Below are positions 1 to 8,212 of a stretch of DNA of 64,000 nt, in pieces; the stretch's first letter is position 1; each line of letters begins with the position of its first letter. Location: assembly GCF_003575965.1 (NCBI RefSeq), contig NZ_QWJJ01000002.1:310001-374000 (forward strand), read 5' to 3'. Source of the DNA: Pseudooceanicola sediminis. Lineage in GTDB: Bacteria; Pseudomonadota; Alphaproteobacteria; Rhodobacterales; Rhodobacteraceae. A program made the translations under genes and the position numbers. Under the pieces are notes generated by a model that was not told where the DNA came from, searched no databases, and saw only the letters and a list, made by a program, of their open reading frames with translations.

Positions 1-1
1 G

Positions 2-553
2 ATCATCATCCTGGACGGAGCCAATCGCGACATTACCGAAGCGATGGTAGATGCCGCGCTGAGCCGGGCAAAACCGGGCGATACCGCGATCTTTCAGAAT
101 GAAACCAGCGTGCAGGACCACTTTGCCCGTGCCGCACGGGCCGCCGGCCTGCGCCTGGCCTACGCGGCCGCGCCGTTCGAGGCCGCGGCGGTTGCTGCGG
201 TGATGGAGCATCTGGATATCCTGGTGATGAATGCCGTCGAGGCCGAACAGCTGGAGGCCGCATTGGGGCAGCCACCCGAGGCATTGCCGATTGCGGATGT
301 AGTGATCACGCTGGGCGGCGAGGGCTGCCGCTGGATCAACACCGCAACAGGCACGGTGCGCACCTTTGCGGCGCCCAAGGTGACGCCGGTCGACACCACC
401 GGGGCAGGCGACACCTTTACCGGATACCTCATCGCGGGTCTGGATCAGGGGTTGGCCATGGAGGCCGCGCTGGAGATGGCGCAGAAGGCCGGGGCGCTGA
501 TGGTCACGCGCCTTGGAACGGCAGATGTCATCCCGACGCGGGACGAGTTGTAA
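2..553 (+). CDS. PfkB-family sugar kinase, ribokinase-like, 5' truncated by window edge
   Basis: The reading frame is open from the first bases, so the N-terminal part lies outside the window; 183 residues remain. The fragment carries the family's C-terminal signature DTTGAGDTF at fragment residues 131-139; its second Asp is the catalytic base and GAGD forms the anion hole. Further upstream are a NAVEAEQ segment that matches the N-x-x-E metal/phosphate motif and an ITLGGEG nucleotide-binding loop. The overall arrangement resembles ribokinase (ATP-dependent phosphorylation of D-ribose to ribose 5-phosphate, cytoplasmic), but other PfkB sugar kinases cannot be excluded without the N-terminal substrate-binding half. 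The gene ends with TAA and no neighbour to its left is visible. Confidence 0.88.
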   Translation: MIILDGANRDITEAMVDAALSRAKPGDTAIFQNETSVQDHFARAARAAGLRLAYAAAPFEAAAVAAVMEHLDILVMNAVEAEQLEAALGQPPEALPIADVVITLGGEGCRWINTATGTVRTFAAPKVTPVDTTGAGDTFTGYLIAGLDQGLAMEAALEMAQKAGALMVTRLGTADVIPTRDEL

Positions 554-624
554 CGCATCGGTGAAGCGACGTGATCGCGATTTCGCATTTCGCGGGAAAC
601 ACTTCGGCCGCGCGGGACGTGTCT

Positions 625-659
625 GTTCAGGATCGGGGCAAGGATGGCCCCGGCTGAAC
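625..659. other. imperfect hairpin ahead of the DUF7282-like gene
   Basis: GTTCAG and CTGAAC at the outside and CGGGGC/GGCCCCG inside form a stem-loop just upstream of the start at 683. No U-tract follows, so it may be a 5' leader structure or a leftover terminator of the kinase gene. Function unknown. Confidence 0.35.
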
Positions 660-682
660 CGATACAAACAGGGAATTATGAG

Positions 683-1102
683 ATGAACCGCATTCTGACT
701 GCTGCCGCCCTTTCGCTGACCACATTTGCCGTTCCGGCGATTGCGGCGGATCACATGATGTCGCCGATGGTCGAGGCGATGGACCAGGACGTCTCCAACG
801 GTGTTGTCAGCGCCAGCAAGGTGATGGCGCCGTCGAACGGCTGGATGGTCGTGCACCGTACGGACGCCGAGATGAAGCCCGGCCCCGTGGTCGGCTATGC
901 GCCGCTGCGCATGGGCGAAACCGATGATGTGGCCGTGATCCTGCAAGAGCCGGTGATGTCCGGCGACATGCTGATGCTGATGGTACATGCCGAAGAGGGT
1001 GGCATGAAGACAGGCGTGTTCGAATACACGCTGGGCGCCAAGGAAGACGGTCCGATCAAGCCCGACGGCAAGCTGGTCATGTCGGTGATCACTGCGAAAT
1101 AA
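683..1102 (+). CDS. small exported protein with a DUF7282-like domain
   Basis: The protein has 139 residues. A Sec signal peptide is plain at residues 1-22 (MNRI, hydrophobic stretch, PAIAA cleavage region), which is why the start at 683, preceded by GGGA, is preferred over an in-frame ATG 39 bases upstream that would bury the signal. The mature part is acidic and methionine-rich, with a NGVVSASKVMAPSNGWMVVH segment that resembles DUF7282, a beta-sandwich of unknown role found in exported proteins. Expected location is the periplasm. The gene stands alone: a sugar kinase lies upstream and a strong terminator (1131-1160) follows. No catalytic residues are recognisable, and the function is not known. 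Confidence 0.8.
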   Translation: MNRILTAAALSLTTFAVPAIAADHMMSPMVEAMDQDVSNGVVSASKVMAPSNGWMVVHRTDAEMKPGPVVGYAPLRMGETDDVAVILQEPVMSGDMLMLMVHAEEGGMKTGVFEYTLGAKEDGPIKPDGKLVMSVITAK

Positions 1103-1130
1103 GCGTCTCTCATCAATCTATTTGAGGCGG

Positions 1131-1160
1131 GGTCGGGGCAGGGATGCCCCGGCCCTTTTT
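1131..1160 (+). terminator. intrinsic terminator after the DUF7282-like gene
   Basis: Ten-base-pair stem GGTCGGGGCA / TGCCCCGGCC (one G-U pair), loop GGGA, followed by C and five T. It lies 28 bases after the stop codon. Confidence 0.85.
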
Positions 1161-1261
1161 GCGTCTATTGGCTTTTGTGTGCGTCGGGCCTAGCCTCGGG
1201 GCGAACAGGGGCTGTCGTTTCGGGTGCCCCTTGTCACACGTGAAACAGGATGGGATTCTAT

Positions 1262-1981
1262 ATGAAGCTGGCAGTCTGGTCCGGGCCGCGCAATATTTCC
1301 ACCGCGATGATGTATGCCTTTGGCAACCGGGCAGATTTTGCGGCGGTGGATGAGCCGTTCTATGCGGCCTACCTGGCGCTGACGGGGTTGCAGCACCCGA
1401 TGCGCGATCAGATCATGGCCGCGCAGAGCCAGGATGCTGCGGACGTGATTGCCGCGCTGACGGGCCCGGTGCCCGAGGGGCGCACGCATGTCTATCACAA
1501 GCACATGGCGCAGCACATGCTGCCCGAGATTCCGCGCGACTGGTTCAACGGAATGCGGCACGTGTTCCTGATCCGGCATCCGGCGCGCGTCGTGCCCAGT
1601 TTCGCGGCCAAGTATGACCAGACCACGCTGGCCGATATCGGGTTTGTGCAGCAGGCCGAGCTATACGATCAGCTGGTGGCCGAGGGGCACGCGCCGGTGG
1701 TGGTCGACAGCGTCGATATCCGCGCCGACCCAGAAGGAATGCTGCGCGCGCTCTGCGACGAGGTCGGGCTGGAGTGGGACCCGGCGATGCTGAACTGGCC
1801 AGCAGGCGCGAAACCATACGACGGCGTATGGGCAGATGTCTGGTACGGGGCCGTGCATGGGTCGACCGGGTTCGCGGGACCGGAGGGCGATCTGCCGGTG
1901 CTGAGCGGGGAGCTGGCTGAGATGGCCGAGGCGGCCTTGCCGTCTTACGAAAAACTGGCGGCCGTACGGCTGCGCACCTAA
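1262..1981 (+). CDS. sulfotransferase-like protein
   Basis: The protein has 239 residues. Residues 5-12 read WSGPRNIS, a version of the 5'-phosphosulfate-binding loop of PAPS-dependent sulfotransferases, and a later HVFLIRHPARVVPSF segment (around residues 100-114) matches the 3'-phosphate-binding region with its R-x-P and Ser. The start at 1262 was chosen because AGGATGGGA sits six bases before it; an ATG at 1250 lies inside that ribosome-binding site. No signal peptide is present, so a cytoplasmic enzyme is likely. Similar proteins are often annotated as sulfotransferase family proteins near aminotransferase or HAD genes, and their substrate is unknown. Its stop codon interlocks with that of the convergent SCP2 gene. 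It is unrelated to the larger sulfotransferase at 52969. Confidence 0.75.
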   Translation: MKLAVWSGPRNISTAMMYAFGNRADFAAVDEPFYAAYLALTGLQHPMRDQIMAAQSQDAADVIAALTGPVPEGRTHVYHKHMAQHMLPEIPRDWFNGMRHVFLIRHPARVVPSFAAKYDQTTLADIGFVQQAELYDQLVAEGHAPVVVDSVDIRADPEGMLRALCDEVGLEWDPAMLNWPAGAKPYDGVWADVWYGAVHGSTGFAGPEGDLPVLSGELAEMAEAALPSYEKLAAVRLRT

Positions 1982-2262
1982 CCCAGCATCTTGCCCAGTT
2001 TCATCGCGACGGACATGTCGCCCGAGACCTTGATCTTGCCCATGGCGAAGGCGGTCACCGGGTTCAGCTTGCCCGCGATCAGCTTTTCCAGGTTCTTGTG
2101 CGAAATGTGGATCGTGCAATCGGCCGGGTCATCGGCCAGACGGGCAGTGCCGTCGCTGATGGTGATCGCGCCATCTTCGCCGCAGTCGAATTTCAGGCTG
2201 TCATCGATCGGTTTGCGATCCAGCCCACGCTGAAACTTGTCCGCGATCTCTTGTAGGGTCAT
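1978..2262 (-). CDS. SCP2 sterol-carrier domain protein
   Basis: This is a 94-residue single-domain protein. The whole length matches the SCP2 fold: an N-terminal helix (MTLQEIADKFQRGLD), beta strands around DGAITISDG, and the C-terminal FAMGKIKVSGDMSVAMKLG segment typical of bacterial SCP2 proteins, which bind acyl chains or other hydrophobic ligands in the cytoplasm. The start at 2262 is preceded by GGAGGAGA with good spacing; the open frame continues upstream but without a ribosome-binding site. It is a monocistronic gene between argG (same strand, separated by a terminator) and the convergent sulfotransferase-like gene, whose stop it overlaps by four bases. The ligand is unknown. Confidence 0.88.
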   Translation of the reverse strand: MTLQEIADKFQRGLDRKPIDDSLKFDCGEDGAITISDGTARLADDPADCTIHISHKNLEKLIAGKLNPVTAFAMGKIKVSGDMSVAMKLGKMLG

Positions 2263-2280
2263 GCGCTGTCTCCTCCCATG

Positions 2281-2313
2281 AAAAACGCCGCTCCAACGCG
2301 TATTGGAGCGGCG
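2281..2313 (-). terminator. intrinsic terminator of argG
   Basis: Perfect 11-bp stem CGCCGCTCCAA / TTGGAGCGGCG with loop CGCGTA; read on the minus strand it is followed by five T. It lies 29 bases beyond the argG stop. Confidence 0.92.
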
Positions 2314-2341
2314 CAATATATGCAGCAAGTGTGACGTTACA

Positions 2342-3565
2342 TCACTTCATGCGGCGGTTCCGGGCGGCCAGCAGCTTGAGACGCAGGGCGTTCAGCTGGA
2401 TGAAACCGGCAGCGTCCTTTTGATCGTAGGCACCGGCGTCTTCCTCGAAGGTCACGTGCGCTTCGGAATAGAGCGAGTGATCGGACCAGCGACCAACGGT
2501 GGTGGCTGCGCCCTTGTAGAGTTTCAGGCGAACAGTGCCGGTCACGTGTTCCTGGCTCTTGTCGATCAGGGCTTGCAGCATTTCACGCTCAGGGCTGAAC
2601 CAGAAACCGTTGTAGATCAGTTCCGCATAGCGGGGCATGATCGAGTCTTTCAGGTGGCCAGCACCGGAATCCAGCGTGATCTGTTCGATCCCGCGGTGCG
2701 CCTCAAGCAGGACGGTGCCGCCCGGCGTTTCGTAGATGCCACGGGACTTCATGCCGACAAAGCGGTTTTCAACGAAGTCGAGACGGCCGATGCCGTGCTT
2801 GCCGCCAAGCTCGTTCAGCTTGGTCAGGATCGTTGCGGGCGACAGCGCCTCGCCGTTGATCGCGACGGCGTCGCCTTTTTCAAACGTGATCTCGACGAAC
2901 TCGGGGTCGTTCGGCGCGGCCTCGGGCGAGACGGTGCGCTGGTAGACGTAATCGGGCGCGGCGACGGCGGGATCTTCCAGCACCTTACCCTCGGAGGATG
3001 TGTGCAGAAGGTTCGCGTCAACCGAGAAGGGTGCCTCGCCACGTTTGTCCTTGGCGATCGGGATCTGGTTCGCCTCGGCAAATTCCAGCAGGCGGGTGCG
3101 GCTGGTCAGATCCCATTCGCGCCAGGGTGCGATGACCTTGATGTCGGGGTTCAGCGCATAGGCGGACAGTTCAAAGCGGACCTGATCGTTCCCTTTGCCG
3201 GTAGCACCATGCGCCACGGCATCCGCGCCGGTCATCGCGGCAATCTCGACCAGGCGTTTGGAAATCAGCGGGCGCGCGATGGAGGTGCCGAGCAGGTAGA
3301 GACCTTCGTACACAGCGTTGGCACGGAACATCGGAAAGACGAAATCGCGCACGAATTCTTCGCGAACATCTTCGATATAGATGTTTTCGGGTTTGATCCC
3401 CAGCAGTTCGGCCTTTTTACGGGCCGGGTCCAGTTCCTCGCCCTGACCGAGGTCAGCGGTGAAGGTGACCACTTCGCAACCGTATTCGGTCTGAAGCCAC
3501 TTCAGGATGATCGAGGTGTCGAGGCCGCCGGAATAGGCCAGCACGACTTTCTTGGGCGCGGACAT
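2342..3565 (-). CDS. argG: argininosuccinate synthase
   Basis: This 407-residue protein ligates citrulline and aspartate with ATP to argininosuccinate, the penultimate step of arginine synthesis, in the cytoplasm. The N-type ATP pyrophosphatase P-loop SGGLDTS is at residues 12-18. Further family landmarks are the [13 protein letters not shown] region and DPEREML-like segments toward the C-terminus. Length is normal. The start MSAPKKVV was chosen because the codon six positions upstream lies within the GAGGGAAG ribosome-binding site. The gene diverges from ilvA with 106 bases between them, ends in a strong intrinsic terminator, and is not in an operon with other arg genes; argJ is 25 kb away. 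Confidence 0.98.
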   Translation of the reverse strand: MSAPKKVVLAYSGGLDTSIILKWLQTEYGCEVVTFTADLGQGEELDPARKKAELLGIKPENIYIEDVREEFVRDFVFPMFRANAVYEGLYLLGTSIARPLISKRLVEIAAMTGADAVAHGATGKGNDQVRFELSAYALNPDIKVIAPWREWDLTSRTRLLEFAEANQIPIAKDKRGEAPFSVDANLLHTSSEGKVLEDPAVAAPDYVYQRTVSPEAAPNDPEFVEITFEKGDAVAINGEALSPATILTKLNELGGKHGIGRLDFVENRFVGMKSRGIYETPGGTVLLEAHRGIEQITLDSGAGHLKDSIMPRYAELIYNGFWFSPEREMLQALIDKSQEHVTGTVRLKLYKGAATTVGRWSDHSLYSEAHVTFEEDAGAYDQKDAAGFIQLNALRLKLLAARNRRMK

Positions 3566-3671
3566 GTCTACTTCCCTCATTCGGATTTTCGAGCGGCGAT
3601 AGCGGGTTTTGCGGCCGGGCACAAGGTCGGGCCCCTTGCGTACAAGGCTTAAGAGCGTAAGACATCGCCCC

Positions 3672-4898
3672 ATGAGTGAGTTTCAGGATAAAGCCCGTGC
3701 AGCCATGCACGCGATGCGAGAGGTGTTCCCCGCAACGCCTTTGATGCGCAATGACCACCTGTCGGCGAAATATGACGCCGATATCTGGTTGAAGCGCGAG
3801 GATCTGAGCCCAGTGCGCAGCTACAAATTGCGCGGGGCGTTCAACGCGATGCGCAAGGTAGAGGGGGCAAGTGCCTTTGTCTGCGCCAGCGCGGGCAATC
3901 ATGCACAGGGCATGGCGTTCATGTGCCGGCACTTTCAGGTGCCGGGCGTGATTTTCATGCCGGTGACGACACCACAGCAAAAGATCGACAAGACGCGGAT
4001 TTTCGGCGGCGAATATGTTTCGATCAAGCTGGTCGGGGATTATTTCGATGACACGCTGGCCGAGGCGCAGCGCCATTGCACCGAGATCGGCGGGCATTTC
4101 CTGGCCCCCTTTGACGACGATGACGTGATCGAGGGGCAGGCCAGTGTCGGGGCCGAGATCGAGGAAGACCTGCCAGAGCTGGCCGACATGATCGTGCTGC
4201 CGGTGGGTGGCGGCGGTTTGTCGTCGGGGATGCGCAGTTATTTTGGCGACCGTGTTGCCCTGCGCTTTGTTGAGCCGTCGGGCGGCATGTCATTGCGCGC
4301 AGCCGTGGAGGCGGGTGAGCCCGTCACGTTGAAAAAGGTCGACAGTTTCGTCGATGGTGCGGCGGTGGCACGGATCGGGGCAAAGCCCTTTGCGCGCCTG
4401 AAGGGGATCCGGGCGGAGGATGTTCTGGCCGCGCCCGAAGATCGCATCTGCATCACCATGCTGGAGATGCTGAATGTCGAAGGCATCGTGCTGGAACCTG
4501 CGGGGGCCCTGTCGGTGAACGCGCTGGAGGATCTGCGCGACGAGATCCGGGGCAAGCGGGTGATCTGCGTCACCTCGGGTGGCAATTTCGATTTTGAGCG
4601 CCTGCCGGAGGTGAAGGAACGTGCGCAGCGGTTTGCCGGGGTGAAGAAATACTTCATCCTGCGGCTGCCACAGCGCCCCGGCGCGCTGCGCGATTTCCTG
4701 GATATGCTGGGACCGGACGATGATATCAGCCGGTTCGAGTACCTCAAGAAATCTGCCCGCAACTTCGGCTCTGTCCTGATCGGGATCGAGACCAAGGACG
4801 CGGCCAACCTGGATGCGCTGTATGCGCGGATGGAGGCGGACGGCTTTGCCTATCGCGATATCACGACCGATCCGGTTCTGGCCGAGTTCCTGATCTAG
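3672..4898 (+). CDS. ilvA: threonine ammonia-lyase (threonine dehydratase), short form
   Basis: The protein has 408 residues. It is a fold-type-II PLP enzyme converting threonine to 2-oxobutanoate and ammonia, the first step of isoleucine synthesis. The PLP lysine is Lys52 in RSYKLRG, and the phosphate-binding glycine loop is VGGGGLSSG. The last 85 residues ([22 protein letters not shown] onward) form a single ACT-like regulatory domain, so feedback control by isoleucine/valine is plausible; E. coli IlvA has two such domains. The start at 3672 gives [12 protein letters not shown], the usual N-terminus of alphaproteobacterial homologues. Its TAG stop interlocks with the TAG of the convergent HPt gene through the palindrome CTAG. 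Confidence 0.95.
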   Translation: MSEFQDKARAAMHAMREVFPATPLMRNDHLSAKYDADIWLKREDLSPVRSYKLRGAFNAMRKVEGASAFVCASAGNHAQGMAFMCRHFQVPGVIFMPVTTPQQKIDKTRIFGGEYVSIKLVGDYFDDTLAEAQRHCTEIGGHFLAPFDDDDVIEGQASVGAEIEEDLPELADMIVLPVGGGGLSSGMRSYFGDRVALRFVEPSGGMSLRAAVEAGEPVTLKKVDSFVDGAAVARIGAKPFARLKGIRAEDVLAAPEDRICITMLEMLNVEGIVLEPAGALSVNALEDLRDEIRGKRVICVTSGGNFDFERLPEVKERAQRFAGVKKYFILRLPQRPGALRDFLDMLGPDDDISRFEYLKKSARNFGSVLIGIETKDAANLDALYARMEADGFAYRDITTDPVLAEFLI

Positions 4899-5218
4899 GC
4901 GGCCAGCCGGGCGGGGAGTTCCGCCAGGAAGATCGCCTTGCTTTCAGCGTAGGAGAGGTGGATTGCGTCAAGGTCGACGGTATCGGCCTGACCCTGCGCC
5001 GCCCGTCGCTCCCCCTCGGCGCAGAGGGCGGCGCAGGCGTTGAAGCCAAGGGTCAGGGCGCTGCCCTTCAGGCTGTGCATGTCCTCTTGCAGATGAGGCG
5101 AGACGGAGAGCTGGTTCAATGTTTCCTCGAATTCCTCAAGAAAAATTGCGACGACTTCGTCGAAACCGTCCTGGCCGACGTCGTTGCGCAATTCCAATAC
5201 CTGACCCCATGATATCAT
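4895..5218 (-). CDS. histidine phosphotransfer (HPt) domain protein
   Basis: The protein has 107 residues and is essentially one HPt four-helix bundle. The phosphorylatable histidine is His48 in the motif HSLKGSALTLG. Helix A carries the acidic run FLEEFEETL, a typical docking face. The start at 5218 was chosen because the upstream extension is Arg/Pro-rich and lacks a ribosome-binding site. HPt proteins pass phosphoryl groups between a hybrid kinase and a receiver. The likely partner here is the receiver domain of the divergent gene at 5449. A perfect CtrA-type box lies in the shared intergenic region, 86 bases from this start codon. No histidine kinase is in the window. Confidence 0.9.
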   Translation of the reverse strand: MISWGQVLELRNDVGQDGFDEVVAIFLEEFEETLNQLSVSPHLQEDMHSLKGSALTLGFNACAALCAEGERRAAQGQADTVDLDAIHLSYAESKAIFLAELPARLAA

Positions 5219-5303
5219 GTCGTCCCGTCCCGTGCTGCGATCCCGGTGGCAGGGTAGGGAAGGTATGTTAAGCGAACCTGAAAGATTAGGCAAAAATAGA
5301 CCT

Positions 5304-5318
5304 TTAAGCGGCTCTTAA
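5304..5318. promoter_or_regulatory. perfect CtrA-type binding box
   Basis: TTAA-N7-TTAA with both half-sites exact and the spacer GCGGCTC, in the intergenic region between the HPt gene (minus) and the receiver-PP2C gene (plus). TTAA-N7-TTAA is the consensus for the cell-cycle/GTA regulator CtrA of alphaproteobacteria. Such an AT-only motif is rare by chance in DNA this GC-rich. Confidence 0.75.
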
Positions 5319-5448
5319 ACCCGCGCTCCTATTTTGCGGCGTGAGGGTCGGGGTCGGCTCGGGCGAATGCGGCAGGGGCAGGTCAATCAGCGTGCAATCA
5401 AATCGGGAACGGAGACAGGCAGACCGGCCGCGCCCGGCAGGGTCCGAC

Positions 5449-6696
5449 ATGGATGGCCGTCAGGCGGTGGACCCGCCCCTGCGCCGCGTCCTGGTGGTTG
5501 ACGACAGTCGCTTGCAGCGCCGGGTTCTGGCGACCTTGCTGGGCGGCTGGGGGTTTGAGGTCCACGAAGCGGACGGGGGAGAAGAGGCGCTTGCCCTGTG
5601 CCATAGCGTCAATCCGGATCTTGTCATCAGTGACTGGATGATGCCGGGTATGGATGGCATCAGTTTTTGCAAGGCGTTCCGGCAGATCCCGCGCGAACAC
5701 TACGGATATTTCATCCTGCTGACATCAAAGGCGGACAAGACCGATGCGGCTGCGGGGCTGGATGCGGGGGCAGATGATTTCCTGACCAAGCCGGTCAACA
5801 AGGCCGAGCTGCGGGCGCGCCTGAATGCGGGCGAACGGATCCTGGACATGCAGCGCCAACTGACCGAGAAAAACCGCATCATCCGCCAGACGGTGGACAA
5901 GTTGCAGGCGGCGCATGATTCCATCGACAGCGACCTGATCGAGGCGAAAAAGCTGCAACAATCCTTGGTCCGCGAAAGGTACCGCGATTTCGGCTTGGCG
6001 AAAGTATCGCTGTTGTTGCGTTCGGCGGGGCGCGTGGGGGGGGACCTGGTCGGATATTATCCGATCAACGCCCGGTGCTTTGGCTGCTTTGCCATTGATG
6101 TGTCCGGGCACGGCATCACATCGGCGCTGATGACGGCTCGGCTGGCGGGATATCTTTCGTCAGCGGTGCCGGAGCACAACGTGGCAATTCAGGCGCTCGG
6201 CGATGGCAGCTATGTTCCGCGCCCGCTGGCCGAGGTGGCGCGGCACCTGAACGACCTTGTTCTGAGCGAGGTCAGGACCGAACACTATTTTACCATGGTT
6301 CTGGCGCATGTGTCGCTGATCGATGGAAGCGTCCGCCTGGTCCAGGCAGGGCACCCGCATCCCGTCGTGCAGCGTGCCAACGGCACGATCGAGGAGATCG
6401 GGCAGGGAGGTGTGCCGGTCGGGCTGCTGCCGGATGTCACCTTTGAAGAGGTCGCCGTGACGCTGGAACCGGGGGACCGTCTGCTGATTCAGTCAGACGG
6501 GATTGTCGAGTGCCCGGACGCCAGCGGCGCCTTGCTTGGCGAAAAAGGATTGTTCGAATTTCTGAATGATCTCAGAGATGTCGCAGGGGCCCCCTTGCTT
6601 GAGGCGATCCTTTGGAAGCTGGGCGACTACGCCGGTGCGGATGAATTTCCCGACGATATTTCAGCGGTGCTTGTCGAATACCAGGGGCACACATGA
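5449..6696 (+). CDS. response regulator with PP2C-type (RsbU/SpoIIE) phosphatase output, RbaY-like
   Basis: The protein has 415 residues. Residues 12-130 are a receiver domain: acidic pair Asp18-Asp19, phosphoacceptor Asp62 in VISDWMMPG, and Lys114 in FLTKP. A helical linker with coiled-coil character (about 130-185, LTEKNRIIRQTVDKLQAA) leads to a C-terminal PP2C/SpoIIE phosphatase domain with metal-binding acids in GGDLVGYY, FAIDVSGHG and a late DDIS. Such proteins dephosphorylate anti-sigma-factor antagonists in partner-switching systems. In Rhodobacter capsulatus the analogous RbaY acts with RbaV and RbaW and is linked to CtrA and gene transfer agent output. The matching antagonist and anti-sigma kinase are not in the window. 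The open frame extends upstream to a GTG at 5341, but the ATG at 5449 directly precedes the conserved domain and is preferred, with moderate certainty. Confidence 0.85.
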   Translation: MDGRQAVDPPLRRVLVVDDSRLQRRVLATLLGGWGFEVHEADGGEEALALCHSVNPDLVISDWMMPGMDGISFCKAFRQIPREHYGYFILLTSKADKTDAAAGLDAGADDFLTKPVNKAELRARLNAGERILDMQRQLTEKNRIIRQTVDKLQAAHDSIDSDLIEAKKLQQSLVRERYRDFGLAKVSLLLRSAGRVGGDLVGYYPINARCFGCFAIDVSGHGITSALMTARLAGYLSSAVPEHNVAIQALGDGSYVPRPLAEVARHLNDLVLSEVRTEHYFTMVLAHVSLIDGSVRLVQAGHPHPVVQRANGTIEEIGQGGVPVGLLPDVTFEEVAVTLEPGDRLLIQSDGIVECPDASGALLGEKGLFEFLNDLRDVAGAPLLEAILWKLGDYAGADEFPDDISAVLVEYQGHT

Positions 6697-6714
6697 TCGC
6701 AGGTCCGCACAGCG

Positions 6715-7146
6715 TCACAGTAGGGCGTTCAGGAAATCCCGGTCACCGTCACTGGCGATCAGGTCCAGCGCGGCCTCGGGCGCGAGCCAGAGCGCGGTGT
6801 GGTCCGGCTCTTTCGGGGCAGAGCGCCGCAAGATGGGTCGGGCCAGAAAGACATGGCACAGCTTTTCTGCGTGCAGGTCATAGTCCGGCATGTAGACGAA
6901 CCGGCGATAGGCGCCCAGACGACGCGGCGCACCGATGGCCCAGCCGGTTTCCTCCCACACTTCGCGGTGCAACGCCTGAATGGCGGATTCACCATCATCG
7001 ATCCCCCCGCCGGGCAGCTGAAATTCGGGGTCGGGTTGCGCCTGAAAGGTCACCAGCAGCTTGCCATCGCGGGGCAGGATTGCATAGGCACCGGGCCGCA
7101 GCGTGTAGTTCTGGCCCGTCACGGGAGGGCTACCATAGCGGCGCAT
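6715..7146 (-). CDS. NUDIX hydrolase
   Basis: The protein has 143 residues. The NUDIX box is complete (GGGIDDGESAIQALHREV followed by WEETGW), supplying the glutamates that bind Mg2+ for nucleoside-diphosphate hydrolysis. The start at 7146 (MRRYGSPPVTGQNY) was preferred over earlier in-frame starts because the upstream extension is low-complexity Arg/Ser/Thr and would overlap hslO. Substrate specificity is not predictable; the fold is shared by pyrophosphohydrolases of many nucleotides and by mRNA-decapping RppH. The gene is convergent with the receiver-PP2C gene and divergent from hslO. It is distinct from the CoA-type NUDIX at 8202 and mutT at 27854. Confidence 0.88.
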   Translation of the reverse strand: MRRYGSPPVTGQNYTLRPGAYAILPRDGKLLVTFQAQPDPEFQLPGGGIDDGESAIQALHREVWEETGWAIGAPRRLGAYRRFVYMPDYDLHAEKLCHVFLARPILRRSAPKEPDHTALWLAPEAALDLIASDGDRDFLNALL

Positions 7147-7158
7147 AGGGGGTTTGTC

Positions 7159-7185
7159 CTTGAAGGTGGGTCGCTTGCCCCTTAC
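7159..7185 (+). promoter_or_regulatory. candidate heat-shock (RpoH) promoter of hslO
   Basis: CTTGAAG, then 15 bases, then CTTAC within CCCCTTAC. The same arrangement, CTTGNAG-N15-CTTA, occurs before dnaK (42985-43014), which supports recognition by the same sigma factor. It lies about 45-70 bases before the hslO start. Confidence 0.5.
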
Positions 7186-7228
7186 CTCGCACCGCGTTAT
7201 GCCAAGAGCAAGCGCATAGGATACCCCC

Positions 7229-8212
7229 ATGACCCTCAGCACGAAAATCGCCTGGGACGACACGGTTCTGCCGTTCCAGCTAGACAAAGCAGACGTTCGC
7301 GGCCGCGTGGCCCGGCTCGACGGGGTGCTCGAAGGCATCCTTAAACAACATGATTACCCGCCGGCGGTCGAGGCACTGGTCGCGGAGATGGCCCTGCTGA
7401 CCGCCCTGATCGGTCAGACCATAAAGCTGCGTTGGAAACTGTCATTGCAGGTTCAGAGCCGCGGCCCGGTCCGGATGATCGCCACCGATTACTATGGCCC
7501 GCAGGAAGACGGAGAGCCGGCGCGCATTCGGGCCTATGCCAGTTTCGACCGCGACCGTCTGACGGACAGCAATCCCTTTGACCAGGTGGGCGAGGGGTAC
7601 TTTGCCATCATGATCGACCAGGGTCAGGGCATGGCCCCGTACCAGGGCATCACGCCCCTGGCCGGGGGATCCCTCACCTCCTGTGCGGAGGCGTATTTTG
7701 CGCAATCCGAACAGATACCGACGCGCTTCAGCCTGTCGTTCGGACGCTCGACCGAGAGCGGCGGCGAAGAGCATTGGCGTGCGGGCGGGATGATGGTGCA
7801 GACCATGCCCAAGGTCGGCATGCACGTGTCCGAAGGATCCGGCGATGGCGGGCTGTTGCAGGCGCAGGATCTGGTCAGCGGCGATACCGAGGAAAACTGG
7901 AATCGGGTGAATTTCCATCTGGATACGGTCGAGCAGCTGGAGCTGATCGGGCCCAGCGTGGCACCGACCGACTTGTTGATCCGGCTGTTTCACGAGGAAC
8001 AGCCACGCGTCTTTGATGCGCAGCCGGTACGGTTCGGCTGTTCGTGTTCCGAGGACAAGGTGCGGCAGAGCCTTTCGATCTATTCCGCCAAGGACATCGA
8101 AAAGATGACCACGGACGATGGGAAGGTGACGGCCGATTGCCAGTTCTGCGGCGCCCATTACGTGATGGACCCCGCGACCGTGGGGTTCGAGGCCGGAGAC
8201 GATGAAGGCTGA
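7229..8212 (+). CDS. hslO: redox-regulated chaperone Hsp33
   Basis: This 327-residue cytoplasmic holdase is activated by oxidative unfolding. The zinc-binding cysteines are in the expected C-terminal pattern: Cys271-x-Cys273 in FGCSC and Cys304-x-x-Cys307 in DCQFC. The N-terminal core has the usual substrate-binding segment around TALIGQTIKLRWKLSLQVQ. Length is slightly above the roughly 290 of E. coli but normal for alphaproteobacteria. It overlaps the following NUDIX gene by 11 bases, so the two and cca (one-base overlap) form a translationally coupled operon. The upstream region holds a candidate heat-shock promoter. Confidence 0.96.
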   Translation: MTLSTKIAWDDTVLPFQLDKADVRGRVARLDGVLEGILKQHDYPPAVEALVAEMALLTALIGQTIKLRWKLSLQVQSRGPVRMIATDYYGPQEDGEPARIRAYASFDRDRLTDSNPFDQVGEGYFAIMIDQGQGMAPYQGITPLAGGSLTSCAEAYFAQSEQIPTRFSLSFGRSTESGGEEHWRAGGMMVQTMPKVGMHVSEGSGDGGLLQAQDLVSGDTEENWNRVNFHLDTVEQLELIGPSVAPTDLLIRLFHEEQPRVFDAQPVRFGCSCSEDKVRQSLSIYSAKDIEKMTTDDGKVTADCQFCGAHYVMDPATVGFEAGDDEG

